Shown in pieces: positions 1 through 10,775 of a DNA stretch of 64,000 nucleotides. Below the pieces are notes generated by a model. The model was not told the origin of the DNA and did no database searches. It worked only from the letters and a program-made list of their open reading frames with translations. Where the stretch lies: assembly GCA_032871835.1 (NCBI GenBank), contig CM065298.1, forward strand, positions 98,765,891 through 98,829,890, in the 5' to 3' direction. The position numbers and the translations under genes are program-made. The stretch is from Dipteronia dyeriana (lineage: Eukaryota > Streptophyta > Magnoliopsida > Sapindales > Sapindaceae). Within the stretch, counting starts at the first letter, position 1, and each line of letters opens with the position of its first letter.

Positions 1-239
1 CACAAATTCAAAGAAGAGAAGTCTGATATTCAAGATGAATATCAAGAACACCAAGAACAAATACAGAGAAAAGGAATCTGAAGAACAAACGAGAAACCCT
101 AGAAATCAGAAAGAAAGAAAAAAAGTCGTTTCTCTCTCTATTGCTTCTCATTATATAGCCTTCAGAAGATAAGGTCCAACGATACCAGGTGAAACCAATT
201 ATTTGTTGCCATGTCATCAGAGAATCCTGACTCATCAAT
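1..239 (-). mobile_element. Part of a copia LTR, split by the Athila-like element
   Basis: Non-coding. Read on the minus strand it has a TATATAA box (plus 151-157) followed by a CT/GA-rich leader, as in the promoter part of a retrotransposon LTR. It ends exactly at the Athila-like target duplication (240-244). The sequence beyond the other copy of that duplication (13100 on) runs into a minus-strand copia RNase H fragment, so this is probably U3/R of that copia element's 3' LTR, moved away by the later insertion. The family is inferred; the matching 5' LTR is not in the window. Confidence 0.45.
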
Positions 240-244
240 ATCAA

Positions 245-1539
245 CGATCGAGCCAGGATAACACTAGATTTCAAGTCCCTCTTCCTATGCTTATTGCTCA
301 ATTCTCAGGTAAAATCAAGTGTTTAATGGCTCGATTAAGTGTTTGTGCAAGATTTTGAAGTAGGGATAGCATATGGGAGAAATGAGTGAAATTGGGATCC
401 AAAAGAGCTGGAAGCTGGAAACTGGAAACTCGAACAAAAAGACACGAAGTGTCACGGTCGTGATGAGTCGTCAAGGAAGACTTCGACAAATCAGGCAGCA
501 TAAACTTTCCTATTCAGTGTCGCTCAAGGTGTAGCCTGGAAAGAAGACACGGAATCGAAGAAGCGAAGTGTTGCAGTCGTCATGTCTTCATAGATTACCC
601 GCGAAACACAGAAAGGCGACAGTCCGTCAGTACGCGTTTCTAGGTTGATTCCTGATCAAATTTTGGACTCATATAAATACCCATCTTAGATTTTGGTGAT
701 GTAACATTAGCCACACGAACCTTTGGACACCTTTACCCTTCCATCACCATCCTTAGACATTTTCATTCCTCCATCCATCTTAGAACCTTAGAAAGCAAAA
801 AGAGTAAGCTTACAAATCAGAGCCTCAAATAGCCAACTTGGGTTCTTTGTTTTATTTATTTTCCTTGATGTGTAACTAATTTCTAATTTAGGGGATTAAT
901 GTAACCGGTTGAACAACTCTTTGTAATCATATAGTAATAGTTTTTAATTAAATTCATTGTTAGTCTCTTTTATAGAAATACTTGCTCTAATTCCTTTACT
1001 TATATTCCAACGAGACCTCAATGAATGTTTGTGTTATGATTAGTTTATATATGATGTTGATGTGGGTGACCATCCCATTTAATCCTTAACTACAAGCTTA
1101 ATAATTGAGAAATGCATGACCATGCTTTGTGTGATTTGGTTTAGAGTTTTAATTAAAAATTAATTCTAACCATTGCTCATTACACGACCGTGTGTGAGTA
1201 ATGGGAAGGATTAAATGCTTCATGAAACAAACCCTATCAATTAGATTAAAGTGCTTTAATGAGACTTGTGGATTACAATGAGTAGTTTAATTAGGTTGCA
1301 TTGATTTCCTAGCGTTTCTCTCATATTCATATATTCGTGTGAGCTTTTGTGTTAATTAGTTTATTATATTTTTGCATATTAGTGAATTAAAATACCAATC
1401 CAAGACAAGCATTATGCCATCTACTTTTATTGTATCTAGTTAGGTTAGTCGAGTTAATTATTTTCAACTACTTTGAATCACCGATCTCAGTGAACGAATG
1501 TATCTTTTAAATTGAGTAAGATTAAAAATACTGCAATCA
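245..1539 (+). repeat. 5' LTR of the Athila-like element
   Basis: This matches 10776-13094 along its length apart from a 1 kb insertion in the second copy. The intact copy begins TGATCGAG (here the first T is C) and both end in CAATCA. A TATAAAT box lies at 672-678, followed by the CCCATCTTAG stretch, which marks the likely U3/R boundary. The many scattered substitutions and small indels between the two LTRs imply an old insertion. Confidence 0.88.
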
Positions 1540-1543
1540 ATTT

Positions 1544-1561
1544 TGTCACTGCTGTCGGGGA
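1544..1561 (+). promoter_or_regulatory. Primer-binding site, tRNA-Asp type (degraded)
   Basis: It starts 5 nt after the LTR end. It matches 13 of 18 positions of TGGCGCCGTTGCCGGGGA, the tRNA-Asp-complementary primer site used by many plant Athila/Tat elements. The last seven bases (CGGGGA and the base before) are the best preserved, and most mismatches are transitions. Confidence 0.6.
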
Positions 1562-1710
1562 TCAGTGTTGATTCATTAGTTGAGTCTAATTAGTTTGATT
1601 TAGGTAGTGTGTGTCATTTTATTTTATTTTGTTAGTTAGTTTAATTTTCATTTTTAGTTTCATTTTACTTCGTTGGTATTTTTGTTTCTAGTGTTTCGGG
1701 GTACAGGTGT

Positions 1711-3245
1711 ATGCAAGGTCGTCGTTCTCTTGGAAGAAATTCGTTTCCGGTCATCGACAACATAAACCGAGTAGGTCGGCTTGTTAGGCAGTTTGAGGGT
1801 ATAGACATCTTTGTCGATCTAGAGGGTACATCGATTCCGGAAATGGAAGATCAAGAGGGAAATGTGAATGTGGACCCACCGAGAGCACCTACACATGAGG
1901 AAAACGAGTGTGTTATAGCAATTAGGGAATCCGGCTAACCAATGATGGAGTATCAACCATCACCTATAGTGTTGAGTGCTCAAGGGACTTCATATTGCCA
2001 TGCTTCCTTCTTTCAATGGCCACCCGACCGAAGATTGTTTGCAATTCATGAAGGATTATCATTTCATTTTGGAGACCTTCCTGATAGGCCGACTGACCGA
2101 AGAACAATTAAAGATGAGATGTTTTAGGTATTGTCTAAAGAATAAAGCCAAGGTGTGGTTTGGTTATTTGAGGGCGAGATCTTTAACTACATGGGACGAA
2201 GTGTGCCAAGTATTTTTCAACAGGTTCTTTCCTGCTATGAAGACAAAAGAAATTCAGATCCAAATTGTAAGCTTCACTGAGGAAGATGATGAGCCTTTTC
2301 ATAAGGCTTGGGGAAGATATAGGCAACTTGTGGAACAAATCCCTCTTCACATGGTGATCGATAAGTACCAGGTCCGCACATTCTACGATGGGTTGACAAC
2401 CTTCACACAAGCTTCGATGGACAATGCATGTGGGGGTTTGATCACCAAAAAATCGACAGTTGAGATTTTTGAAATTTATGAGACGTTGGCTCTCAACTCT
2501 CAACTCTCAACTCTCAACATAGCAGATCAACTTCAAGAAGGGAAGGAAAGCATAGGGTTAGTCAAGACACGGACATGGCAATCCAAATGGTAAGGCTAAC
2601 CAAGCAAGTGGAGTTAATGGCAAGAAATATGGGTCAACAACAAAATGGGGCTAACTTGTTGTGTGATGTAAACCGTCAAGGAAGAGAGATGGTGCTATAT
2701 GAGACCAGGATGTCCAAGCCCTAAACTATCAAAGAGGAAAAAATGACCCATATTATAACTCTTACAACCCTAGGTAGCGCAACCATCCCAACTCCTCATG
2801 GTCCGACCCAAATAATACTTTTAATAACCAAGATCAGAACAACCAAGGAGGAAACCAAGTGAGCTTTAATAGGGGGAACTACCAAGGCCAAGGGTCTAGT
2901 GGGCAACAGTGGAACAACTCGGATAATCGAGATGTGACTTCATATTAGCATAGGAAGAGTCCTTTGGAGGACATTGTGACTACCCTTGCTCAGAGTTCAT
3001 AACAGACAGACCAAAACTTGAACAATTTCATTCAAGCATGTGGGTAGAGGTTTACCAACTTAGAGGCATTCATAAAGAAGTTGGAGACACAGTTAGGGAA
3101 AGCGGCTGTCACTATGCTTAAGAACGAGCTAGGTAGGTTTCCTAGTCAGTCAAAACAAGCTAAAGCAGTGGCAGTTCCGTGGAGTGCCCGAGTGTTAGAC
3201 ACTAGAGATATACGTGGAGAGCCTAAGAGGATAAAGGCTAAATAA
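1711..3245 (+). pseudogene. Athila-type gag, broken
   Basis: This is the capsid-precursor gene of the element. An N-terminal part (1711-1938) ends at a stop, and a frameshift leads to the retrotransposon gag domain at about 1976-2593. The domain shows the family pattern: FNGHPTED near its start, a W..L...S.TTWDEV block ending in FFNRFFP, an acidic F.EEDDEPFHKAW..Y segment, and FYDGLT...MDNACGG. From 2593 to 3245 the frame is broken by several stops but keeps a Gln/Asn/Gly-rich linker and a segment resembling the Athila 'LE.QLGK...GRFPSQ' C-terminal region. Athila gag normally leads into pol; here no pol follows. It cannot make a full-length protein as it stands. Confidence 0.8.
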
Positions 3246-3361
3246 TTGGAAGAAGAAATCGAGAAGGAGACTTTTGTAGAAGAAGAGAAAGTAGTAGTAG
3301 AGAAGATTCTTGAGAAGACTTCTCTTTTACATAAGTCACATACATTCCACCGGTTCCATTT

Positions 3362-4020
3362 TTGGGAAGGTTGAAGAAAGCCACTAGCTCAGTTGATTGC
3401 CATGATGTGGGTTCACTTCAGTTAAAAGACTATTCTAGGAATCCAATTGAGTATTTAAATGAAATTCTAGCACTTTTTGAGGACAAATGTGAGGAAAGTG
3501 GTCAAATTGGCGATCCATGTGACAAACAAGCATTGTTGGACATTAATGAGCTTGTGAGAAAAAACACCGACTTAATGAAGAGGATGGAAATCCTATAAAG
3601 GGAAAAGGATGAAGCAATCAAAAGTGCGGAATATCTTGCAAGACTAGTAAAAAAGCAAGAAGAAAACTCTGCCCGAAGCGCTAGAAAGTTGCAATGGCAA
3701 ATTGAGCAAAATGATGAGGCAATCAATGCCATCAAAGAGGATTTGAGCGAAAAAGAAACTGCTTTAAAGGTAGTAAGGGCCAAGGAATGTGACTGCTTAG
3801 TTGAGCTTGAAAGAGCCGAACAAATAATTGATACCTTGACCAAGGACCGAAGCAAAGATGAAGCAACTCCACAACTCCACACCATCGAGAGAAATGCAAA
3901 CCATCCAAGGCCAAGAATTGAGAAGACTGAAGGTAGTTCATCATATTTTCCTTACAAATATCATTTTTGTCACACTAGGGGTCATAAAAAGGCCTAATGT
4001 GTTGAATTTATGGAAGTGTG
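3362..4020 (+). pseudogene. Coiled-coil ORF with zinc-knuckle-like end, in the place of pol
   Basis: One reading frame from 3362 to about 4020 is interrupted by TAA at 3596 and again near 3995. The product is Lys/Glu-rich with heptad-like spacing (about residues 75-170), so it probably formed a coiled coil. It ends with CHTRGH, a short gap and a further Cys, which looks like half of a CCHC knuckle. I recognise no enzyme motif. It lies between gag and the conserved box at 4172, where Athila elements normally carry protease, RT, RNase H and integrase. It could be a diverged gag C-terminus or an acquired segment. Confidence 0.45.
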
Positions 4021-4171
4021 CAAAAAGAGACGAAGCATGCCTAAAGGGAAGCCGAAAAGACAAACTTGACAAAACAAGAGACACTATTGTTGATGGAAAC
4101 CTTGCTTGGTTGGAAGAGGTAGAGCTTCAAGAGCCGTAATACTCTCATCACATCTTGCCTAGACGTTAAAT

Positions 4172-4195
4172 AGTGCGCTTGGTGGGAGGCAACCC
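4172..4195 (+). promoter_or_regulatory. Conserved Athila inter-ORF box
   Basis: The core GTGGGAGGCAACCCA occurs here, flanked on both sides by copies of TAGACGT. I recall a near-identical box downstream of pol in Athila/Cyclops-type plant elements. It helps to classify this pol-less element and to orient it. Confidence 0.5.
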
Positions 4196-4199
4196 AGCT

Positions 4200-5380
4200 A
4201 GACGTCTTTATTTTCAATAACTTTTTATTTTCAATAATAAATGTGAATAGTAATAATTCTACTTCACTCCTAAGTCTAAGTTGATCCATACCTTAATTGT
4301 AGAGACAAATTGTGATAATAGTGCATGGTGTAGAAAAAAATAGGTTTGAGGGTGATTTTCATTTTTGCATACAAGTCTAGTAGCTAAAGTTTAAGCTTTC
4401 CCAACTCAGTTGGTCAAGCAAATGCCCTTGATATGTTTATTTTTGAGTATGTGTACAGATTAGGCACTTAGGACCATTGCAAGGCCTTAAAGGGGAATTT
4501 TTCCAGGTATGTCGCGGGTATGATGTCGTCATGGAAGACCGCAACAATACCACGTGACAACAAAGAGGAGTTGATGTTGCCTAATGTGTCACATATGGGC
4601 GCTTGGTGTGCCAAACTCGACAACTCAATGAGGAAAACCAGCGATATGTAACGGTCAGGATTTCCTCTTGGATTCCTGCGACACAAACCACACGACACAT
4701 TCAAAGGATTGTTGTCACTCAGTGTGTCGCTCAACATGTTGCGTGTTTCTCAACTGCGACACTTTGATTTCAAAAGCAAAACAGCATCGTTTTATGTCGT
4801 GATCAAGATTTCCATCATGGAAGGCCTCGACATTACAACCACGACAACCTCCTGGCATAAAAGCGACAGGTCATGTTAGGGCAGCCTCTCACCAAAAATT
4901 CAAACTCAAATGCGAACATCACTCCATCCATGCGACATCGAAGACTTTCGGCCCACGTAATCGGTAATTATTTCTCCTTTGCACTTGTTTTAGACCATTG
5001 TTCATTCCAAATCCCCTCTCTTCCCTCACTTATATGTTCTAGGTTTGATTTGGGAAATTCGTGAATTTGACTTGGGGTGAAAGATTTCTGTGCATGTTGT
5101 TTAAATTGAAGTGTGGGGTTTGGTTTGTGGAGGCAATAAGCATCTTCTGTGTTGATTTTGTGACATTGGTTGAAGGTAGTAGAATTTAGGGTAAAAATTA
5201 GAGGTAGTTTCGGTATTTGTTATTTTTGGTGTGTGGTACTATTATTTGTTTGCATTTGTGATTGTGGTTGTGACTTTGGGCTCCGTGGTGTATGGGATTG
5301 CCGTTCTGTGGTCAGCATTGTGCCGGGGTGTACCGTTGGGCTGTTCACTTGAGAAGTGACACGGTATTCTTGGTGTTGTT
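4200..5380 (+). other. Non-coding inter-ORF region with LTR-like segment
   Basis: I find no convincing gene here. The part at 4480-4880 repeats motifs of the element's own LTR. The 17-mer GTCGTCATGGAAGACCG at 4525-4541 recurs at 10991-11007 in the 3' LTR, and the TCAGTGTGTCGCTCAA type motif near 4720 recurs in both LTRs near 520 and 11040. Env-like ORFs of plant Athila elements often have such a long leader; an internal promoter is possible but not shown. Confidence 0.5.
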
Positions 5381-7833
5381 ATGGCTAGAACTAAGCAAAC
5401 AGCTAGGGTCGTCAAAAATGGGGGTTCTAGCCGTAATATGAGTCCGAGAAGAGGCTGAGACAAGGGTAAGAGGCAGATTCAGACTTGTTCAGAAAAACTC
5501 AATTTTCTGGCCAAAATAGAAAAATTCAGTGGGAAGAATTTCATACCTGAGAGGGGGATCAACCTGACCGAGTTAGATGCAACACCGATTCCTGGGATGG
5601 TTCGGGCCCGAGGTTGGGACACCTTTGTTCAGAGGTCTGTCAAATATTGCCCTCAAATTGTAAAGGAATTTTATGCAAGGGTCATCAAGCATAATTACAA
5701 TTTAGGGAGTCTGGTGTTGGTTCGTGGTAAAGCAATACGTATCAACTCAGGTGACATTAACAGGTACTTTAGGACCACACTTCCGGACGACACAGTTGCC
5801 ATGTTCAAGAGGTCCTCAGCTTGACGTTTTCACTAGGATGAACATTGATCTATCCAACAGTTTGGTAGCTCAGCCGATGGAATTATGAAATTCCAGGCCC
5901 AACCCGATCAAGCAGAAGAGGTTGCATATAGAGCTTGCCTTCTGGCATATCTTTATTTCACACTCTTTGCAGCCGTGCAGATATCGTACTACAGTGGCCT
6001 ACGATGTGGCCATCTTCTCTACTGCCTTCAACATGAACATCCTCTCGATGTAGAGGTAATAGTTAAGATGAAGATTCACACGGCAGCGAGAGATACGACA
6101 GGAAAGGAAGCAATGGTGTTCCCTTGTCTGATAACCTTTTTCTGCTATGATGCAAGAGTTGACATGTCGACCGATGAGTTCGTAGAGATCGGGCCAGACT
6201 TTAGGATCCGTACATGGTATTCACTATTTCTCGGAGAAGGTCTATTGAGACCTGATAGAGGAGAGGGTAGCCGGCCCAAGGAGAAAATGACCAGAGTGGT
6301 CCAGAATGAGTCAGATGAGGGGGACAATGGATCCGACCAGGGTGGGCAGGCAGAGAATGATTCGAAGAAGGATCCGGAATACAGTATAGGGAATGATAAG
6401 AACCTCCCTTGTGAGACCCGTGACTCAATACTGTAACATATGCAGTGGATGGAGTAGAGGTTTATGGCCAAGATAGATTTTGTCGATACAGGGTTCTGAC
6501 ATGATGTTATGGAGTTGAGACATGAGCTCAACCTCCGACCATATGAGAGAGAGATGAAACCGGTTCCATATCCATGGCACCCATATCCAGCTCCAGGTTA
6601 CCAGCCTATACTTATAGTATCATATTTCTGACCTCTCTATTCATGGTTCTAGAGTGCAGCTTCAGGATCAGAGTCTGGATACCTATATCCAGTTCCAGGA
6701 TACCAACCACCATTTTCAGTTCACCTGATCGGTGGACCATGAGTTTCAGAGGAGGCCACTGCTGTCAAAAGGTGAAACAAATATTATGGTGTGTAAAATA
6801 TTAATCTAGAGGGGGGTTGAATAGATTTTAAACAAATTTACCCAATTTTCGTTAAATGTCAAGTTGACGAAAATGTCCCTAGCTAGTCACAACAAAATCA
6901 CAAGTGTAAAGATTGCGGAAATATTAAAGACACTTGAGATATACGTGGAAACCCTCCAAATGGAAAAAGCCATGGGCTGTTAAGTGCGCCACACTCAAAC
7001 AACGAATCCACTGATGATAGAGGCGTTACAACCTACTCCCGGTATATAACCCACTACCACTACCACTACCACTACCACTACCTAATCCCGGTATTAAGTG
7101 AACCTAGTCCAATTTTCTTACGCTTGAAGCAACCTACTCCCGAATGTAACGCAAGACTTACTTCTCTTTGAAGAAGAGATAAACACCCTATGTGAATATA
7201 TGATGATATTCAAACAACAAACAAGGCTAGGGTACCTTATATGCTTATCTAGGATTATGATATGGCAATAAATGCAATCCTAGATATCAAGAGCTAAATG
7301 ACATGTCATAAAGCTTAGCTAAACATAGAACAAGTAATCCTATGAAGCTATCATAAAAGCCAAATCAACACATGTTGTCATTAAGCATGGCTAGGACTAT
7401 AATGCAATCACTAAATGCAATCAATGAGTCCTAAACAATATCTAAATGCAAAGCAAAGAGATTTAGATAGAAGTTATCAATAACAACAATCCTAGCTATC
7501 ATAGTACAACACTCAATCATGTCATCACAACAATCTCTAATTTGTATCTAGAATATGTTCTAAGAGCATACAAATAATTAAAGAGATGACTTAGCAATCA
7601 AAACACTTAACTTGTAAGAAGATAGTGAAGAACTTACCAAACAAGATGTGATGAAGCAATCATATCCATTGATGCACTCTAAATGAACTTAGATGATGCA
7701 AGATGAAGTTTCTATGCACATGGGAATGCTTTGAGTGATTAAAAATGAGTTCTTGGAAGAGTTTTTCCTTTGAAATGTGTTTTAAGGAAAATATATGATA
7801 TTCTGAACTCTTACATGACCTTAAACCAAAGAG

Positions 7834-7834
<1 letters not shown>

Positions 7835-7889
<55 letters not shown>
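7835..7889. repeat. (CA)n-(TA)n microsatellite
   Basis: About 16 CA units run directly into about 11 TA units in the solo LTR. The related LTR at 44990-46549 has only a short TA run here (about 45864-45876), so the tract has changed length since the copies separated. Confidence 0.9.
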
Positions 7890-7949
7890 GAGATCCAAAT
7901 AAAGTGAGGTCGTTTAGGAAAAAAATGTTCCAGCTTCCTCTATGTGCAC

Positions 7950-8345
7950 TGGTGACGTGCGCTGGTCAAGTAGCGCACCACCAGCGCACAACCTATTTTT
8001 ACAATAGGCGATGGACGACTGGCACAACTCAGTGGTACAGCACATGTGATGGTCCACTAGAATGTTGCGCTGGTGAGGCTGTGCTAGTCGAGTAGCGCAC
8101 CACCAGCGCACTGTCTAATTTTACAATAGGCTCTGGACGACTGGCGCAGTACATGCGTCGATCTACTGGAATGTTACGCAGGTGAGGTTGCGCTAGTCGA
8201 GTAGCGCACCACCAGCGCACTGCTCATTTTTGCATCCTTGCACGGGTGCAGCAGTACAACTCAGTGGCGCAACACATGCGACAATCCACTGGAATGTTAC
8301 GCTGGTGAAGTACGCTGGTCGAGTAGCACACCACCAGCGCAATGC
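7950..8345. repeat. Four tandem hairpin units in U3 of the SIRE-like LTR
   Basis: Four copies, spaced about 110-120 bp, of a block built on TGCGCTGGT ... ACCAGCGCA with AGTAGCGCACC in the loop (near 7956-7988, 8068-8112, 8184-8222 and 8305-8342). Each block can fold into a GC-rich stem. The LTR at 44990-46549 has a similar series at 45940-46200. Lying in U3 upstream of the TA box, they could act as enhancer repeats; that role is inferred from position only. Confidence 0.7.
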
Positions 8346-8760
8346 CTATTTTCAACACTCAAACACACATAATCAATAAGTTCAAGAGTGATGCAAAATG
8401 CATCCTATTATAATGTCAAACATGACATAAAACATTTAATTCCAAGATGCAAATAAATCAACAAGAGTCATTTAAACCAAAATGCACACAAGTATAAACA
8501 CTCAACATATATGAATAAAAATTATGCATGAATTTGTGAGTGTGTGCAACTATCTCTTCAAAGTAAGTAAGCACAAGAATTTACCTTCGGTGCTTCTCCT
8601 CTTGAGGTCTTGAGAGCCTAATCTACCTTTACATAATACCCCAAAAATATGATTTGTTCACGAAATAAGCCAATCAATAAATGAGGACTTTACAGTAGGG
8701 TTATGAGATATCAGGAAAAGAGGCAGAAGACAAAGCAGCAGCCGATACTAGTTGGAAAGG

Positions 8761-9781
8761 GAAAGATTTGATGCTCGGAACCTCATGGCCACCACCACCT
8801 CCTTCAAAGTTGTTTAGCTCCATATTGATGATCTTTTTCTAGACTTGTTTAAAGTTTTCTAGTACTTTTATTTCAGTTTTCGTACCTTACATATTTTATT
8901 TTGGAAATTTTATCTTTATAGTTTTTTATATCTATCTTATTACTTTATGGTTTAGAAACAAGGGTGCGCGCTGCATTTTGACATGGTTAATGTTTAATTA
9001 CCATTGGGAGCTTTACATGCCATCTTGATCGAGCTTTTGTGCATTTTATTTTATACTACAGGGTTGTGTTGTTTTTTGGTGTATGCGTCTTTCTTGCCAG
9101 GCTCTCATTGTCAACATTCGGGACAATGTTGAGTTTAGGTTTAGGGGTATCAACGTTGGTGTCGTTATCTTTATTTCTATTTTTATTTTGTGTTATTGAT
9201 TTTTTTTAGTACAATTTTTCAAAAAGTCGTATGGCCAAAATTTTCGAGCTTCAAGTAGCGTGGGTGTGATGCTTTGAGTGTGTGTCTGTATGAGAGTTTA
9301 TTTATGCATAATATGCTCGATTGCGTATCTTGTCGTCGCTCTAGGGTCTCACTTGCACTTCATGGGTTTGTCTCATCCTTTCGTGTTCAAGTTGAGGGAA
9401 CTCGGTGCTCAAACACCTCGTTCTAATAGTGGAGACCACCTAGTGAGTTCACAAACACATGCCTTAAAAAGCTTATTTGAGTTTTATCATTGTCTCATCC
9501 TAAACACTTATCTTGTCATAAGTGTCACATGCCATAGGACATACATTGCATATATATTATGGATTGCTTGATGGTTGCATTCATTCCCTTGATATACTAA
9601 TTATGGAAATGATTTTAGGCAATGTGTGTGATTAACTACTAAAAATGCCTAAACACATTCCTTTATCCCTTATGTGTGCTTCATATCCAAATTTACCACC
9701 AAACACTTATCTTTCATTCGGAACCAAAATAAACCATATAACCATAGCCAAACACAAGCCTACCTTTATTTCAATCATGTG

Positions 9782-9816
<35 letters not shown>

Positions 9817-10760
9817 GTGTTTGGATTGAAAGGTAAAAGCTCTAATAGAGAATAACATGTATGTAAGCAACAATGTAACTGTGCATGAAATGACTCAATA
9901 TGTAAAAGTGTTAAATTTGCACTTATGAGCTTAGTTGTCAATATGTCATATGTAAGTGTGTTAAAGAAAAGAAAAAGGGAAAAAAGAAAGAAAAAGGCAA
10001 AGAAAAGCAAAAGAGAGCCTTTAAAGTAAATGTTAAGTACTCGAATGTAGAGTACAATTTTGAAGCACAACTGTGTGTATGTATATGCCTAATTGCTAAA
10101 GTGTATTAATGTGTAATAGAGCTTTGTGTGGGGTGTATGAGTATGTTTGTACATGATTGGTGATTTTGAACTCAAAATTTTCCTATTTCTTTATTCACCA
10201 CATATAACCCCATGACCCTATTACAGCCAAAGGGAAAGTCCTTTTTGATCAATAACATGCCTTGATTGTGAATGTTTGTTAAAGCGTGATCTTCCACGTC
10301 TATAGCATATGATTCATTTCCTAGGCTAGTTCAACAAAATAATAACGTTTCATTTCTTATTGTATGCAAGTAGCTGATTCCCATGCATAACTCTATCCTT
10401 CCATACTTTGCATGAGTGTGAACTTAGGACTCCGAGAGGAAAGAAAAGATAATGTCCACGTGAGGTTTATAGTCAAAGCAAATTACGCTCGAGGTGTGAG
10501 GGTGAGTAGTTCCCGACATGAGAGCATTTTCGGTGTGGGATTCTTGTTGTTCGAGTGTCCCGTGAGTGCCGTCGAGTTGCTTGAGAATGTTTTACATGTG
10601 TCTACTTTTCTTATCCACACCTCTTTGCATCTCATCACCAATTGAAAATGCAGCTTTTGAGTTACTGTTGGTTAAATTTCTTTTGTTTTTATCAAGTTTT
10701 TGTGTTGTTTTGCTGTTTGTTTTTGTTTGTCCTGATTTTGCTCGAGGATGAGCAAAAGGC
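8761..10760 (+). other. 3' non-coding region of the Athila-like element
   Basis: No coding region is convincing. At about 9114-9148 the phrase GGACAATGTTGAGTTTAGG followed by a G-run recalls the polypurine-like motif seen downstream of the env-like ORF in Athila elements. A (GT)n microsatellite lies at 9785-9813. The rest is AT-rich. Confidence 0.55.
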
Positions 10761-10775
10761 TAGGTTTGGGGGTGT
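10751..10775 (+). promoter_or_regulatory. Polypurine tract
   Basis: AGCAAAAGGC then TAGGTTTGGGGGTGT immediately precedes the 3' LTR. A 'GAGCAAAAG...GTTTGGGGG' context is usual at the 3' LTR of plant Athila/Tat elements and is where plus-strand DNA synthesis is primed. Confidence 0.75.

Larger units (their letters stand above)
6774..8694 (-). mobile_element. Solo LTR of a SIRE-like copia element
   Basis: On the plus strand it starts TGAAACAAAT and ends GACTTTACA, and it matches the LTR at 44990-46549 end to end in the same orientation. No internal region is attached, so it is a solo LTR left by recombination. Flanks AAAGG and GTAGG are not a clean 5-bp duplication; either they have mutated or the site was altered. 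It sits inside the env-position ORF of the Athila-like element and is therefore younger than that element. It contains a CA then TA microsatellite (7835-7889) and tandem hairpins (7950-8345). Confidence 0.82.
5381..8760 (+). pseudogene. Env-position ORF with plant transposon (Transposase_32-like) domain, split by a LTR
   Basis: The ORF starts at ATG 5381, whose first residues after Met are ARTKQTAR. A TGA at 5456-5458 stops it after 25 codons, but the same frame continues through KFSGKNF, a GMVRARGWDTF block and the EFYA / VRGKAI / INRYF motifs. These recall the 'putative plant transposon protein' domain often found in the env-like position of Athila-type elements. Two compensating frame changes (about 5822 and 5886) lead to 5885-6436, which ends in an acidic, Gly-rich tail. 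After further stops, a Pro/Tyr-rich part runs to 6773. A SIRE-like LTR then interrupts it, and 8695-8760 holds the last codons. I see no signal peptide or membrane segment, so calling it an envelope protein would be unjustified. Confidence 0.6.

Noticed and set aside
5381..5458. A histone H3 gene
   Set aside because: Only the first eight residues match. The sequence diverges at once and continues into a retrotransposon ORF.
6774..8694. Complete SIRE-like element inside the Athila-like element
   Set aside because: Only LTR sequence is present with no primer site or coding region attached, so it is a solo LTR.
9645..10070. Short frames across the GT microsatellite and AT-rich region
   Set aside because: They lie in the 3' non-coding part of the Athila-like element and have low-complexity, motif-free products.
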